DNA of 64,000 nucleotides from Saprospiraceae bacterium (GCA_026982695.1 JALSGS010000014.1:62001-126000); one strand, 5' to 3'; positions 25,491 through 35,107 are shown, numbered from the stretch's first letter. Notes: a model not told the origin generated them from the letters alone. Numbers and translations: made by a program.

Positions 25491-27823
25491 AAGGTTGGCA
25501 TCTACACATCTCAGGACGCGTACAAGGTGTAGGCTTTCGGCCTACTGTTTGGCGAGTGGCACATCAGTTGGGTTTACGTGGTGAAGTGTGCAACACCACA
25601 GACGGGGTACACGTACACTTTCTGGCGGACATGCAGACAGCCCATCTTTTTGCCGAAAGGCTGATGAAACAAGTACCGCCTTTGGCCCTCGTCACACAAT
25701 GGACCCTCGAAGAAGCACCTGCACATTCCTGGACCGACTTTCAGATTGTGGAGAGCCGTCACGAGGCCGCACCTCGGCTCATGATTACACCTGACACCGC
25801 CCTGTGTAATGACTGCCATCGTGAGCTGTTCGACCCACAAAACCGACGTTACCATTACGGCTTTATTACCTGTACGCACTGTGGGCCGCGCTATTCCATC
25901 ATTGAAACGCTGCCCTACGACCGACCGCGTACTACTATGGCCCCCTATGACTTGTGTCCCCAATGTCAAGCTGAATACAATGATCCCGCTGATCGCCGCT
26001 ACTATGCACAGACCAACTCCTGCCCGCAATGTCCAATTCCACTCTTTTTGTGGCGTAAAGGGCAGCAGGAAGTCGTGCCACAAGGCAAGTGGATCGAAGA
26101 AATTGTACAGTACTGGCACTCGGGGGGAATTGTTGCGGTAAAAGGGCTGGGTGGATACTTGCTCACCTGCGCTGCACAAAATGAAGAGGCTGTAGTGCGC
26201 CTGCGCCAACGCAAACGAAGGCCACACAAGCCATTGGCACTCATGGTTCCCCAGCTATCTTGGGCGCAGCGTCTCGTGCAGCTCAGCACCGAAGGGAAAC
26301 GCTGGCTAGAAAGTCCTGTATCGCCCATAGTGATTGCAGCAACCACTGAGGAGGCACGCCAGTTACTACCCATAGAAGCATTGGCTCCAGGCTTGGACGA
26401 ACTGGGCATTATGTTGCCCTATACACCCTTGTTCGCCTTGCTATTAGAGGCCTATGCCCAACCTATTGTAGCTACCAGCGGCAATGTCAGCGGATCTCCC
26501 ATTGTATACGAAGATGAGCAGGCCGTGGAGCTGCTAGGGCCCCTGTGCGAGGCTGTAGCTGGCTATGCACGTCGCATTGTCGTACCTCAAGACGACAGCG
26601 TACTGCGCCTTTCGGCAAATGGCACTCCGCTATGGCTGCGCCGCTCACGGGGGTTAGCCCCTTCGCTCATGCTCAATCGCCCTGTAACACGTGATGTCAC
26701 TTTGGCCATGGGTGCTCAAATGAAAAGCACTTTTGCCATACAAACGCGCGGTCAGCTGTTTTTGAGCCAGTACTTGGGTGACACAAGCCAGCTGGAATCG
26801 TGGCGTAGCTACAAGACCACTTTGGCACATCTCATGGAGCTACTCGCTTTCGAACCCAAAAGCATAGCCGTAGATCTCCATCCTGACTTTCCTACCACTC
26901 AGTTAGGGCAACAGCTTGCTGCCAAAGAAGGGGTCGAGACAGAAGCTTGGCCCCACCACCACGCTCATTTTGCTGCTATCTTGGGCGAACATGGCCTCGA
27001 CCTACAACGCGAGCCAGTATTAGGCATCATTTGGGACGGCACAGGACTAGGCACTGATGGCATCATTCGCGGCGGTGAGTGTTTTGTGTGGCAAGATGGG
27101 CAAATTCGACACCTGTTGGGGCTTGAGCCCTGGCCACATATCGCAGGCGACAAGATGGCTCGCCAGTCGCGTATCGCTGCACTTAGCCTGCTACACGACT
27201 TGCCCGAGGCCGAGCCCCTACTGCGGCCAGCATTTACCACTACCGAATGGAAAATCTATCACCGCCTCATTGAGCGTGCACAGCGTTTTACCACCAGCAT
27301 GGGACGCCTTTTCGACGCCGTAGGCTTTGTGTTAGGGCTCCCTCCTAAATCGACCTTCGACGGGCAAATAGCCATGTGGCTGGAAGCTCTCGCATGGCGT
27401 CATGTGCGCACATATAGCTTGGACTTTTGCAAAAGCTTGTTCGACACCCAACACTTACCCCAATGGCCCGTAAAACCTATGATGCAACGGCTAATACACG
27501 CACGTCGGGCTGGCATGCCACCTGAACGACTAGCAGCATGGTTTCACTACTCGCTGGCCCACCAGGTGGGTGTTCTGGCTCGCCACATCGGCATTGAAAA
27601 AATAGCCTTTAGTGGTGGCGTATTCCAAAACAAGCTGTTGGTAAGCTATATAGAATGGCTGTGGAACGACCACTTCGAGTTGTACTTCCACCAACAGTTA
27701 CCTCCTAATGACGAAAACATCGCCTTTGGCCAACTTATCTGTCACCAGTTGGCCAAGCAGCCCTCACTATCTGTTATTTCACCATCAAAAAACAAACAAC
27801 ATGTGTCTGGCTATTCCCGGTAA
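25487..27823 (+). CDS. hypF: Carbamoyltransferase HypF
   Basis: 778 residues, full length. It makes the thiocarboxamide on HypE from carbamoyl phosphate, the source of the CN ligands. Order: acylphosphatase-like domain (~1-90, SGRVQGVGFRPTVWR); two zinc fingers (~105-185, CNDC, CTHCGP, CPQC, CPQC); YrdC/Sua5-like domain (~195-380, KGLGGYLLTCAA, KRRPHKPLALM, SGNVSGSPIV); and Kae1-like C-terminal domain (HHHAHFAAI, GIIWDGTGLGTDG, GGVFQN). It overlaps hypC by 23 bp in another frame. Confidence 0.97.
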   Translation: MKGWHLHISGRVQGVGFRPTVWRVAHQLGLRGEVCNTTDGVHVHFLADMQTAHLFAERLMKQVPPLALVTQWTLEEAPAHSWTDFQIVESRHEAAPRLMITPDTALCNDCHRELFDPQNRRYHYGFITCTHCGPRYSIIETLPYDRPRTTMAPYDLCPQCQAEYNDPADRRYYAQTNSCPQCPIPLFLWRKGQQEVVPQGKWIEEIVQYWHSGGIVAVKGLGGYLLTCAAQNEEAVVRLRQRKRRPHKPLALMVPQLSWAQRLVQLSTEGKRWLESPVSPIVIAATTEEARQLLPIEALAPGLDELGIMLPYTPLFALLLEAYAQPIVATSGNVSGSPIVYEDEQAVELLGPLCEAVAGYARRIVVPQDDSVLRLSANGTPLWLRRSRGLAPSLMLNRPVTRDVTLAMGAQMKSTFAIQTRGQLFLSQYLGDTSQLESWRSYKTTLAHLMELLAFEPKSIAVDLHPDFPTTQLGQQLAAKEGVETEAWPHHHAHFAAILGEHGLDLQREPVLGIIWDGTGLGTDGIIRGGECFVWQDGQIRHLLGLEPWPHIAGDKMARQSRIAALSLLHDLPEAEPLLRPAFTTTEWKIYHRLIERAQRFTTSMGRLFDAVGFVLGLPPKSTFDGQIAMWLEALAWRHVRTYSLDFCKSLFDTQHLPQWPVKPMMQRLIHARRAGMPPERLAAWFHYSLAHQVGVLARHIGIEKIAFSGGVFQNKLLVSYIEWLWNDHFELYFHQQLPPNDENIAFGQLICHQLAKQPSLSVISPSKNKQHVSGYSR
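25649..25661 (-). repeat. 13-mer GCCTTTCGGCAAA (copy 1 in hypF)
   Basis: Exact copy on the minus strand (TTTGCCGAAAGGC on plus). Read as FAER in hypF. Confidence 0.85.
26607..26619 (+). repeat. 13-mer GCCTTTCGGCAAA (copy 2 in hypF)
   Basis: Exact copy in + orientation, followed by T. Read as LSAN, a different frame from copy 1 in the same gene. Confidence 0.85.
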
Positions 27824-28091
27824 AGTCTTGTCTATTGAATCGCGCTATGACGGCACAGTACGCATGGCACGCGTCTCTTTTGGCGGCATCGTCAAGGAAG
27901 CTAGCTTAGAAATGGTACCACAAGCTAAAGTGGGCGATTATGTGCTCGTACATGTAGGCGTAGCCATCAGTGTAGTAGACGAAGAAGAGGCCCAGCGCAC
28001 TTTTAGTTATCTGCGCGAAATGGGCGAACTCGACGAGCTCAAAGAGATTAATGACTTTTTGCCCGACGAGAACCAAAATGCCTCACAATAG
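27801..28091 (+). CDS. hypC: Hydrogenase assembly chaperone HypC
   Basis: 96 residues. It begins MCLAIPGKV with the essential Cys2 that binds the Fe(CN)2CO unit together with HypD. The ATG at 27801 is fixed by this motif. The last ~25 residues are acidic (EEEAQRTFSYLREMGELDEL). It overlaps the end of hypF. Confidence 0.96.
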   Translation: MCLAIPGKVLSIESRYDGTVRMARVSFGGIVKEASLEMVPQAKVGDYVLVHVGVAISVVDEEEAQRTFSYLREMGELDELKEINDFLPDENQNASQ

Positions 28092-28127
28092 CAGCGCACC
28101 TACTTTTTTCACCCAAAACGACTAGCT

Positions 28128-29231
28128 ATGAAATTCCTCAGCGAATACCGAGACCCGGAAGTCGCAGCCCAATACCTCAAGCTCATCAAGAAGACCGTGA
28201 CGCGCCCGTGGACCATCATGGAAGTATGTGGCGGACAGACGCATAGCTTGGTCAAAAATGGCATCCTGGATATGTTACCACCCGAAATTACGATGGTCCA
28301 TGGTCCTGGCTGTCCGGTATGCGTTACGCCTGTCGAGCTGATCGACCAAGCAGTGTGGTTGGCCGAAGAAAAAGGCGTCATCTTGTGCTCTTTCGGCGAC
28401 ATGCTGCGTGTGCCTGGCTCGCACAAGAGCCTACTCGAAGCCAAAGCCCAAGGCGCCGACGTGCGCATCCTATACTCGCCCCTCGAAGCAGTGCGCTTGG
28501 CACAAACCCATCCCGACAGAGAAGTCGTGTTTTTCGCCGTGGGCTTTGAGACCACTGCACCAGCTAATGCCCTTTCCGTCGTACATGCTAAGCGGCTAGG
28601 ATTGAAGAATTACAGCATCCTTACGTCTCACGTATTGGTGCCTCCAGCCATCGAAGCTATTATGGAGGACGAACAAACGCGCGTCAATGGCTTTTTAGCT
28701 GCTGGCCATGTGTGCACCATTATGGGCACGATGGAATACTATCCTTTAGCCGAACGCTTCCGCGTACCCATTGTGGTGACTGGATTCGAGCCCGTCGATC
28801 TGTTGCAAGGCATCCTCATGACTGTACAACAGCTCGAAAAAGGCGAAGCTCGCGTAGAAGTACAGTACAGCCGCATGGTGCGCGAAGAAGGCAACCCACG
28901 TGCTCAAGAGCTACTTTTCGAAGTATTTGAAGTAACCGATAGGTGGTGGCGTGGCATCGAGCTCATTCCCATGAGCGGCTTTCGCCTTAAAGAGGCCTAT
29001 GCACCCTGGGACGCCACGCGCAAATTCGACATGCCCCCAGGCGAGGCAAAAGAAGAAGAGACCTGCATCTCAGGCGACATCATGAAAGGCATCAAAAAGC
29101 CACACGAGTGCCCCAACTTTGGCACCCGATGCACTCCTGAACGTCCACTAGGTGCACCCATGGTCTCTTCTGAAGGAGCCTGTGCTGCCTACTATCATTT
29201 CTCGAACTTGGCCAAGCAATTGGCTCAGTAA
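28128..29231 (+). CDS. hypD: Hydrogenase Fe(CN)2CO assembly protein HypD
   Basis: 367 residues. A scaffold for the iron-ligand unit, with a [4Fe-4S] cluster. Conserved blocks are [41 protein letters not shown]-type ([10 protein letters not shown]) and a Cys-rich end ([30 protein letters not shown]). It acts with HypC. Confidence 0.97.
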   Translation: MKFLSEYRDPEVAAQYLKLIKKTVTRPWTIMEVCGGQTHSLVKNGILDMLPPEITMVHGPGCPVCVTPVELIDQAVWLAEEKGVILCSFGDMLRVPGSHKSLLEAKAQGADVRILYSPLEAVRLAQTHPDREVVFFAVGFETTAPANALSVVHAKRLGLKNYSILTSHVLVPPAIEAIMEDEQTRVNGFLAAGHVCTIMGTMEYYPLAERFRVPIVVTGFEPVDLLQGILMTVQQLEKGEARVEVQYSRMVREEGNPRAQELLFEVFEVTDRWWRGIELIPMSGFRLKEAYAPWDATRKFDMPPGEAKEEETCISGDIMKGIKKPHECPNFGTRCTPERPLGAPMVSSEGACAAYYHFSNLAKQLAQ

Positions 29232-29256
29232 AACTTAAAACATAGCGACATCGCCC

Positions 29257-31065
29257 ATGAAGATCTTGTTCTTGGCATCGGCATTCAATGGCATGACCCA
29301 GCGCGCCTGGATTGAGTTAGACCGCCTCGACCACCAGGTAAAGATTCACCTCATGGGCGCAGGTGCTTCACTACACCAACGACTCGAAGCCTACCAGCCC
29401 GATCTCATCGTGGCCCCTTTCCTCAAGGTGCGCATCCCCGAGCCGGTGTGGCGCCACTACACTTGTTTCGTCGTCCATCCAGGCCCCCCCGGCGATCGCG
29501 GCGCTTCCTCACTCGACTGGGCCCTGCTCGAGCAACGCTCGAAATGGGGTGTAACTGTGCTGCAAGCTACAGAAAAAATGGACGCAGGCCCTATTTGGGC
29601 TTGGCAGCCTTTTACCTTCCCCGCACAGCGTAGCAAAGCCGCCATCTATCGCCGCGAAGTGACTGATGCCGCCATGAAAGCCCTACTACAGGCCATTGTC
29701 CGTTTCGAACAGGGCTTGGGGCCACTTGCCCCACCTCCTGAGCCATGGCCACACACTGGCTGGCGCCGAAAAGCACAACCCGACGATTTTTCGATCGACT
29801 GGCGACAACCCACTCACCTCATTGCACAACGCATTCGCGCTGCCGATAGTAGCCCTGGCGCCCCCATCATGCTGGCAGGGCACTCTTTTCTTGCCTTCGA
29901 CGCACATCCCGCCAAGGCGCTCCATGGCACGCCTGGACAACTACTGGCACACCGCCACGGGGCTATATGTGTAGCTACTGCCGATGGGGCCATCTGGATC
30001 GGCCATTTGCGCGTGCCCCAACCTGAAGGCATCAAACTACCCGCAGCCATCGCATTACAGCGCGCCGGCTTAGCCACTACTCCTGCTCGGGGCACCATCG
30101 AACTCTGTGGCCAGCGCGTCCCCGACCTGCCCGAAAATCCCTTCGACATTTGTGACGACTACGGCTATCGCCAAATACGCTATAAACAAGAAGCAGACGT
30201 AGGCTTTCTACACTTTGAATTTTACAATGGTGCCATGAGCACCGACCACTGCCATCGACTGTTAGCTGCCTTTCGGCAAATACAAGCCGAACATCGGCCA
30301 CGCGTACTAGTGCTGATGGGTGGTACTGACTTGTGGAGCAACGGCATCCACCTCAACATCATTGAAGCCAGCCCACAACCCGAACAAGAGGCCTGGCACA
30401 ACATCCTAGCCATCGATGCACTCATTGAGGCATTGATCCGCGATACTGACCGCTACCTCATCGCTGCGCTGCAAGGCAATGCAGGAGCTGGCGGCGTTGC
30501 TCTGGCACTTGCCGCCGACAAGATTGTAGCTCGCGAAGGCATCGTTCTCAATCCCCATACGCGCAACATGGGCCTATACGGATCTGAATTCTGGACCTAT
30601 CTGCTACCCCGCCGCATCGGCACCGACAAAGCCCAGCGCTTTACCGAAGAATGCCTGCCCTGGGGTACCGCCCTAGCTCGACAAACAGGGCTCATCGACG
30701 AGGTATGGCCAGCTGCATCCTTCACCCAACAAGTGCACCAGCTGGCCCACGAGCTGGTACAGCTACATTGGTTTGACAAACTATTGATGAGCAAGCGGTT
30801 CCAACGCCGAAAAGACGAAGCCTATAAGCCGTTGGCTACCTATCGAGAAGCCGAACTCGAACAGATGCATCGCAACTTTTTTGAAGACAACCTGGGCTTT
30901 CGCCAAAAAAGAAAACACTTTGTGTTCAAACAACCCGACCCCGAACTAGTGCGCCAGCTCATGGATCGCGACTGGTACAGTGCGCGCCGCCAGATCTATC
31001 GATACCGACGCTATGAAGCCATCCACTATGAAGAAGTGGAAGACAAACCAGCTCATCGACAGTAA
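29257..31065 (+). CDS. hypX: HypX/HoxX, formyl-CoA-dependent CO-ligand synthesis protein
   Basis: 602 residues. Two fused modules: an N-terminal formyltransferase-like domain (~1-270; HPGPPGDRGASSLDWAL, WGVTVLQATEKMDAGPIWAW) and a C-terminal enoyl-CoA hydratase-like domain (~310-560; LVLMGGTDLWSNGIHLN, LQGNAGAGGVALALAADKI). The basic Tyr-rich tail (RQIYRYRRYE) is also typical. From the literature on HypX, it makes the active-site CO from a formyl group and allows hydrogenase maturation in air. Its presence supports aerobic expression of this enzyme. It sits between hypD and hypE in the operon. Confidence 0.92.
   Translation: MKILFLASAFNGMTQRAWIELDRLDHQVKIHLMGAGASLHQRLEAYQPDLIVAPFLKVRIPEPVWRHYTCFVVHPGPPGDRGASSLDWALLEQRSKWGVTVLQATEKMDAGPIWAWQPFTFPAQRSKAAIYRREVTDAAMKALLQAIVRFEQGLGPLAPPPEPWPHTGWRRKAQPDDFSIDWRQPTHLIAQRIRAADSSPGAPIMLAGHSFLAFDAHPAKALHGTPGQLLAHRHGAICVATADGAIWIGHLRVPQPEGIKLPAAIALQRAGLATTPARGTIELCGQRVPDLPENPFDICDDYGYRQIRYKQEADVGFLHFEFYNGAMSTDHCHRLLAAFRQIQAEHRPRVLVLMGGTDLWSNGIHLNIIEASPQPEQEAWHNILAIDALIEALIRDTDRYLIAALQGNAGAGGVALALAADKIVAREGIVLNPHTRNMGLYGSEFWTYLLPRRIGTDKAQRFTEECLPWGTALARQTGLIDEVWPAASFTQQVHQLAHELVQLHWFDKLLMSKRFQRRKDEAYKPLATYREAELEQMHRNFFEDNLGFRQKRKHFVFKQPDPELVRQLMDRDWYSARRQIYRYRRYEAIHYEEVEDKPAHRQ
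30268..30280 (+). repeat. 13-mer GCCTTTCGGCAAA (copy in hypX)
   Basis: Exact copy in + orientation, followed by T. Read as AFRQ. Confidence 0.85.
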
Positions 31066-31111
31066 TAGATACAGCGACTACTTGCTTTAGTGAAAACGAT
31101 CCTAACGACCT

Positions 31112-32173
31112 ATGAGCATGCAAAAGAAAAAGGCCATACGTCTGGAATGCCCTATGCCCCGTCTCGATTTCGATACCATCACCTTGGGGCATGGCAGTGG
31201 CGGGCTGCTTACCAACCGCCTACTGGACAAACTCGTATTTGAACTACTGGGCAACAAACAGCTCAATACTCGCCACGACGGTGCGACCCTCCAACTCGAT
31301 GGCCCAATAGCTTTCACCACCGACAGCTTTGTCGTATCGCCTATTTTCTTTCCGGGCGGCAATATCGGTGAGCTGGCCATCAACGGCACGATCAACGACC
31401 TGGCCATGTGTGGCGCACAACCACATAGCCTTTCTCTTTCACTTATTCTGGAAGAGGGGCTTCCCATCACCGAGCTATGGGAAGTACTACAAGCCATTCA
31501 ACGCGCATGCCAGCAGGCAGACGTACACATCGTCACAGGTGACACCAAAGTAGTCGAGCGCGGAAAGGGTGATAAGATTTTCATCAACACTACTGGCATT
31601 GGCCGGATTCATCCACAAGCCCGCATCGGCACCCAGTATATCGAAGCCGGCGATGCTATCATCGTCAGCGGGCAAGTAGCCACCCATGGTATTGCCATTA
31701 TGTCGCTGCGTGAAGGGTTGGAGTTCGAGACAACTATTGAAAGCGACACCCGTCCGTTGCACGAACCCGTGAGCCAGCTACTCGACACCTTTGGAGCTGA
31801 CATACACCTGTTGCGCGACCCCACGCGCGGCGGCTTAGCCACTGTACTCAATGAAGTAGCTCGCGACAGTGGCTGGGGTATCGCCTTGCAACAAAGTGCC
31901 ATTCCATTGGACGAACAAGTAGAAGGTGCTTGTGAAATGCTGGGGCTCGATCCTCTTTACGTAGCTAATGAAGGCATTTTTGTCGCTTTCGCTAAAAAAG
32001 ACATCGCCCAGCAGGCCGTGGAGTTACTGCGCACGCACCCCTATACGGCCCATGCCGCCGTTATTGGCCAAGTAGTCGAAGCACACGCCAAGCAAGTAGT
32101 CTTGCGCAGCCGCATTGGCGGCACGCGCGTCGTCAACATGCTTACAGGTGAGCAACTGCCACGCATCTGCTAA
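31112..32173 (+). CDS. hypE: Hydrogenase maturation protein HypE
   Basis: 353 residues. It dehydrates the C-terminal thiocarboxamide to thiocyanate, the CN donor. PurM-like fold: LGHGSGGLLTNRL near the N-terminus, FTTDSFVVSPIFFPGG, NDLAMCGAQP, VTGDTKVVERGKGD, LRDPTRGGLATVLNE. It ends in PRIC, whose terminal Cys is the carbamoylation site. The start is ATG 31112; the family core starts ~15 residues in. Confidence 0.97.
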   Translation: MSMQKKKAIRLECPMPRLDFDTITLGHGSGGLLTNRLLDKLVFELLGNKQLNTRHDGATLQLDGPIAFTTDSFVVSPIFFPGGNIGELAINGTINDLAMCGAQPHSLSLSLILEEGLPITELWEVLQAIQRACQQADVHIVTGDTKVVERGKGDKIFINTTGIGRIHPQARIGTQYIEAGDAIIVSGQVATHGIAIMSLREGLEFETTIESDTRPLHEPVSQLLDTFGADIHLLRDPTRGGLATVLNEVARDSGWGIALQQSAIPLDEQVEGACEMLGLDPLYVANEGIFVAFAKKDIAQQAVELLRTHPYTAHAAVIGQVVEAHAKQVVLRSRIGGTRVVNMLTGEQLPRIC

Positions 32174-32199
32174 GCCTCACGAGTCTAAACCACTACCGC

Positions 32200-32604
32200 A
32201 TGCCCACACGTGACATTGAAAACCGCGAAGATATCGAGCTGCTCGTCAGTGCCTTTTACCAAGAGCTGCTCCAGGATGCCGAAATGCAGCACATTTTTCT
32301 GGAAGTAGCTAGTATTGATCTAAATACCCACATGCCCCGCTTGGTAGACTTTTGGGAGCAAGTGCTCTTCCACACCGGTTCTTACCAAGGCAACCCCATG
32401 GAAGTCCACCTGGACTTGCACCAACAATATCCGCTACAAGCTGCACATTTTCGGCACTGGCTTGAGACTTTCACGCAAATCACCCGACAGATGTTCAGCG
32501 GGCCCCGTGCCCAAATGGCCATCGAACGCGCACGGTCCATTGCACACATCATGCAAATGAAGATCAACAACTTAGAACAACTACGCAAAGAGTGGAATAA
32601 TTAA
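32200..32604 (+). CDS. Truncated haemoglobin, group III-like
   Basis: 134 residues. The N-terminal TRDIENREDIELLVSAFYQELL segment and the HFRHWLETF segment (probable proximal His of helix F) match group III truncated globins. Helix B Phe/Tyr (AFYQELL) is present. It starts 26 bp after hypE and ends 10 bp before the NHL gene, so it is inside the hydrogenase operon. An O2- or NO-handling role that shields the enzyme or its maturation is a reasonable inference but is not shown. Confidence 0.85.
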   Translation: MPTRDIENREDIELLVSAFYQELLQDAEMQHIFLEVASIDLNTHMPRLVDFWEQVLFHTGSYQGNPMEVHLDLHQQYPLQAAHFRHWLETFTQITRQMFSGPRAQMAIERARSIAHIMQMKINNLEQLRKEWNN

Positions 32605-32614
32605 CACATTACTC

Positions 32615-33724
32615 ATGCACACACCCAAGACATCCACCAGACAACTCCCCGACATGGCGCATAGCCGCCTTATATTTAAAGGCGATGAAGGCAACCCACT
32701 ATTGGCGCCTCGCGGCGTATGGCTCATCGATGGCAAGCTCATTGTAGCCGATACCGCCCAAAACCGTGTATTTATCTGGAACAGCTTGCCCCAAACGACT
32801 TTTGCGCCGCCCGAGGTCGTGCTCGGCCAACCCCACACTACTGATACTGGGCGCAATGCAGGCGGCGAAGTATCGGCCCACACCCTGCTCTATCCCTCGG
32901 GCCTGTGGTCCGACGGCCAACAGCTTCTCGTCGCCGACGCCTGGAACCACCGCGTACTCATCTGGCGACAATGGCCTACACAACACGGGCAAGCAGCTGA
33001 TGTAGTACTTGGCCAACCCAACTTTCACAACAACCAACCCAACTACAAAGGCATCAGCTACGACCCCCAACCCTGGACACTCAACTGGCCCTACGGCTTG
33101 TACTCCGATGGCAGACACCTATGGATTGCTGACACGGGCAATCGCAGGGTATTGTACTTCAAAGAGATCCCGAAAGAAAATGCTACGCCCGCCGATGCCG
33201 TTATTGGGCAGCCCGATCTTTGCAGCCGCGATTATAACCCCCAACATGCTATTTGGCCCTATTCGGTACGGATTGGCCCTCAAGGTGCCATGGCAATCAC
33301 CGACACACAGTATTATCGCGTATTATTGTGGCACGACTGGACCACTGCCTTCTCCCAACAAGCCGATGTCATTATTGGTCAGCCGTCTTTTGACGCCAAT
33401 GGCCAAAACCAATTTGGCTGGTTTCCGCAAGCACATACCCTCAATTGGTGCTACGATAGCTTTTTCTGGAAAGAAGGCATTTGGGTAGCCGACACTGGCA
33501 ATAGCCGTGTATTGTGGTTTGCTCGCCTACCACAGCAACACAACCAGCCAGCTGACAATCTGCTAGGGCAAGACGACTTCAAAACAGGGAGTGAAAACAA
33601 AAACTCGATTTGGACTACCGAAACGAGCATGTACTGGCCTTTTTCGCTGTGTATTGAAGGGCACACGATGGCCATCGCCGACACAGGCAACCATCGCATC
33701 ATCTTGATCGAGCTCATGGCCTAA
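32615..33724 (+). CDS. NHL-repeat six-bladed beta-propeller protein of the hydrogenase operon
   Basis: 369 residues. Six blades with the NHL pattern: VADTAQNRVFIW, VADAWNHRVLIW, IADTGNRRVLYF, ITDTQYYRVLLW, VADTGNSRVLWF, IADTGNHRIILI. The intervening VLGQP / VIGQP turns recur as well. No signal peptide, so probably cytoplasmic. Position directly after hypE and the globin links it to the hydrogenase. It could be a scaffold, a cofactor-interacting protein or an electron-transfer accessory; function unknown. Confidence 0.8.
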   Translation: MHTPKTSTRQLPDMAHSRLIFKGDEGNPLLAPRGVWLIDGKLIVADTAQNRVFIWNSLPQTTFAPPEVVLGQPHTTDTGRNAGGEVSAHTLLYPSGLWSDGQQLLVADAWNHRVLIWRQWPTQHGQAADVVLGQPNFHNNQPNYKGISYDPQPWTLNWPYGLYSDGRHLWIADTGNRRVLYFKEIPKENATPADAVIGQPDLCSRDYNPQHAIWPYSVRIGPQGAMAITDTQYYRVLLWHDWTTAFSQQADVIIGQPSFDANGQNQFGWFPQAHTLNWCYDSFFWKEGIWVADTGNSRVLWFARLPQQHNQPADNLLGQDDFKTGSENKNSIWTTETSMYWPFSLCIEGHTMAIADTGNHRIILIELMA

Positions 33725-33769
33725 TGATAAACGCAAGATCGTAATTCAAAACCATAAAGCGTCTTCAAA

Positions 33770-34393
33770 ATGGAATACATAGCCGCTACTCCACTGCTCT
33801 TTGCCGCAGTCATTGGCTTTGGACATGCCTTCGAAGCCGATCACCTGTTAGCTGTCAGCAATATCGTCACCCATCGCCGCAGTTGGCGGCAGGCAGCGCT
33901 CGATGGTATATGGTGGGGGCTGGGCCACACCTCTACTATTTTGCTGGTCGGCCTACTTCTCATCGTCGGTCGTTTCTCTTTCGACATCGATTGGTTCGAT
34001 CGGCTCGAGGCTTTAGTAGGCGTCATGCTGATCATCTTAGGCATTTGGCGGTTGTACAAAGTATGGATCAGCTCGGATGAGCCGTACACCTCATCGTCGC
34101 ACAAGCCACATATGGCCTATGGCGTGGGTTTAATCCATGGTCTGGCCGGTAGTGGAGCCATCGTTTTGCTAGTGATGACGGAATTGTCGAGCACAATAGA
34201 AAGTATTGCCTTCTTGCTCATTTTTGGCCTCGGATCAGTAGCAGGCATGTGGTTGGCGGCATCGCTATTCAGCTTGCCTTTTTCGCGTAAGCTCAATGCC
34301 ATGCAACGCTTGCAATTAACCTTAGCTGTGCTTTCCTCTGTACTTTGTATTGGCTACGGGTTGTGGGTTATATGGGAAAAACTACTGGCTTGA
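33770..34393 (+). CDS. NicO/UreH-like membrane protein, probable nickel permease
   Basis: 207 residues, about six membrane helices. The first helix carries HAFEADHLLAV, an H-x4-D-H motif that is the nickel-binding signature of NiCoT-type permeases. A second polar GLGHTST segment and GVGLIHGLAGSGAIVLL follow. It is last in the hyp operon, 45 bp after the NHL gene. Nickel supply for HupL is the obvious job (inference from motif plus context). HupE-like or urease-linked UreH relatives are alternatives. Confidence 0.82.
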   Translation: MEYIAATPLLFAAVIGFGHAFEADHLLAVSNIVTHRRSWRQAALDGIWWGLGHTSTILLVGLLLIVGRFSFDIDWFDRLEALVGVMLIILGIWRLYKVWISSDEPYTSSSHKPHMAYGVGLIHGLAGSGAIVLLVMTELSSTIESIAFLLIFGLGSVAGMWLAASLFSLPFSRKLNAMQRLQLTLAVLSSVLCIGYGLWVIWEKLLA

Positions 34394-34447
34394 CCACCAG
34401 TAAAAGCATCCTGTGCGCACCATATGGTCTGACAAAACCAGAAAGCC

Positions 34448-35014
34448 GTGAGCAAAATTGCACTCAATATCATTGCATTGGCAGCAAGTGAATCGCACAA
34501 GGGAAATTACGTGCTGGTACTTGAAGAAGTAAAAGGATTCCGCCGTTTACCCATCATTATTGGCCCATTTGAGGCTCAGGCCATTGCCATCGCATTGGAA
34601 AAGATGCGGCCCATGCGTCCACTTACACACGATCTGATGTGCCAGATACTTAAAGAAGGTCAGTTACAGCTCGTCGAAGTGGCAATTCACGTGTTGCAAG
34701 AAGATGTTTTCCATGCCCAGTTGATATGCCGCAAACCACAGGGCGAAGAAGTGCACATCGATGCGCGCGCCTCTGATGCACTTGCCTTAGCTGTGCGTAC
34801 AGGCTGCCCCATTTACACTAACGAACAAGTGATGGAAGCTGGTAGCATCGTGCTAGACAGCCCTAGCAAAGCATTTACCCAAAAGCGGGGTAAGCTCGAA
34901 GATTACTCGCTTGAAGAACTCGAACGACTACTTCAGCGCGTGCTCGAAAAAGAAGATTACGAAAGTGCTGCCCGTATTCGAAATGCCATCAAGCGAAAAA
35001 AGGGCAATCAGTAA
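34448..35014 (+). CDS. Bifunctional nuclease (DUF151) domain protein with UVR motif
   Basis: 188 residues starting at GTG 34448. The N-terminal ~135 residues are a DUF151/BFN domain (NYVLVLEEVKGFRRLPIIIG, FEAQAIAIALE, RASDALALAVRTGCPIY). The C-terminal ~40 residues are a UvrB/UvrC-type motif (LERLLQRVLEKEDYESAARI). This architecture is common and conserved in Bacteroidota. It follows the nickel permease by 54 bp and may be cotranscribed, but it is a housekeeping-type gene. Confidence 0.88.
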   Translation: MSKIALNIIALAASESHKGNYVLVLEEVKGFRRLPIIIGPFEAQAIAIALEKMRPMRPLTHDLMCQILKEGQLQLVEVAIHVLQEDVFHAQLICRKPQGEEVHIDARASDALALAVRTGCPIYTNEQVMEAGSIVLDSPSKAFTQKRGKLEDYSLEELERLLQRVLEKEDYESAARIRNAIKRKKGNQ

Positions 35015-35049
35015 GCAACGATGTACCTTGTGCGCTATCCACCCACACA

Positions 35050-35079
35050 AAGGGACAAAGCCGATCGGCTTTGTCCCTT
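35050..35079. terminator. Bidirectional terminator
   Basis: A perfect inverted repeat (AAGGGACAAAGCC / GGCTTTGTCCCTT with GATC centre) between the nuclease gene (plus) and the MBL/rhodanese gene (minus). It ends the hydrogenase-island transcription unit or the gene behind it. Confidence 0.85.
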
Positions 35080-35107
35080 ATTATTTCGGTGTAGTTGCCC
35101 CAGCTAT

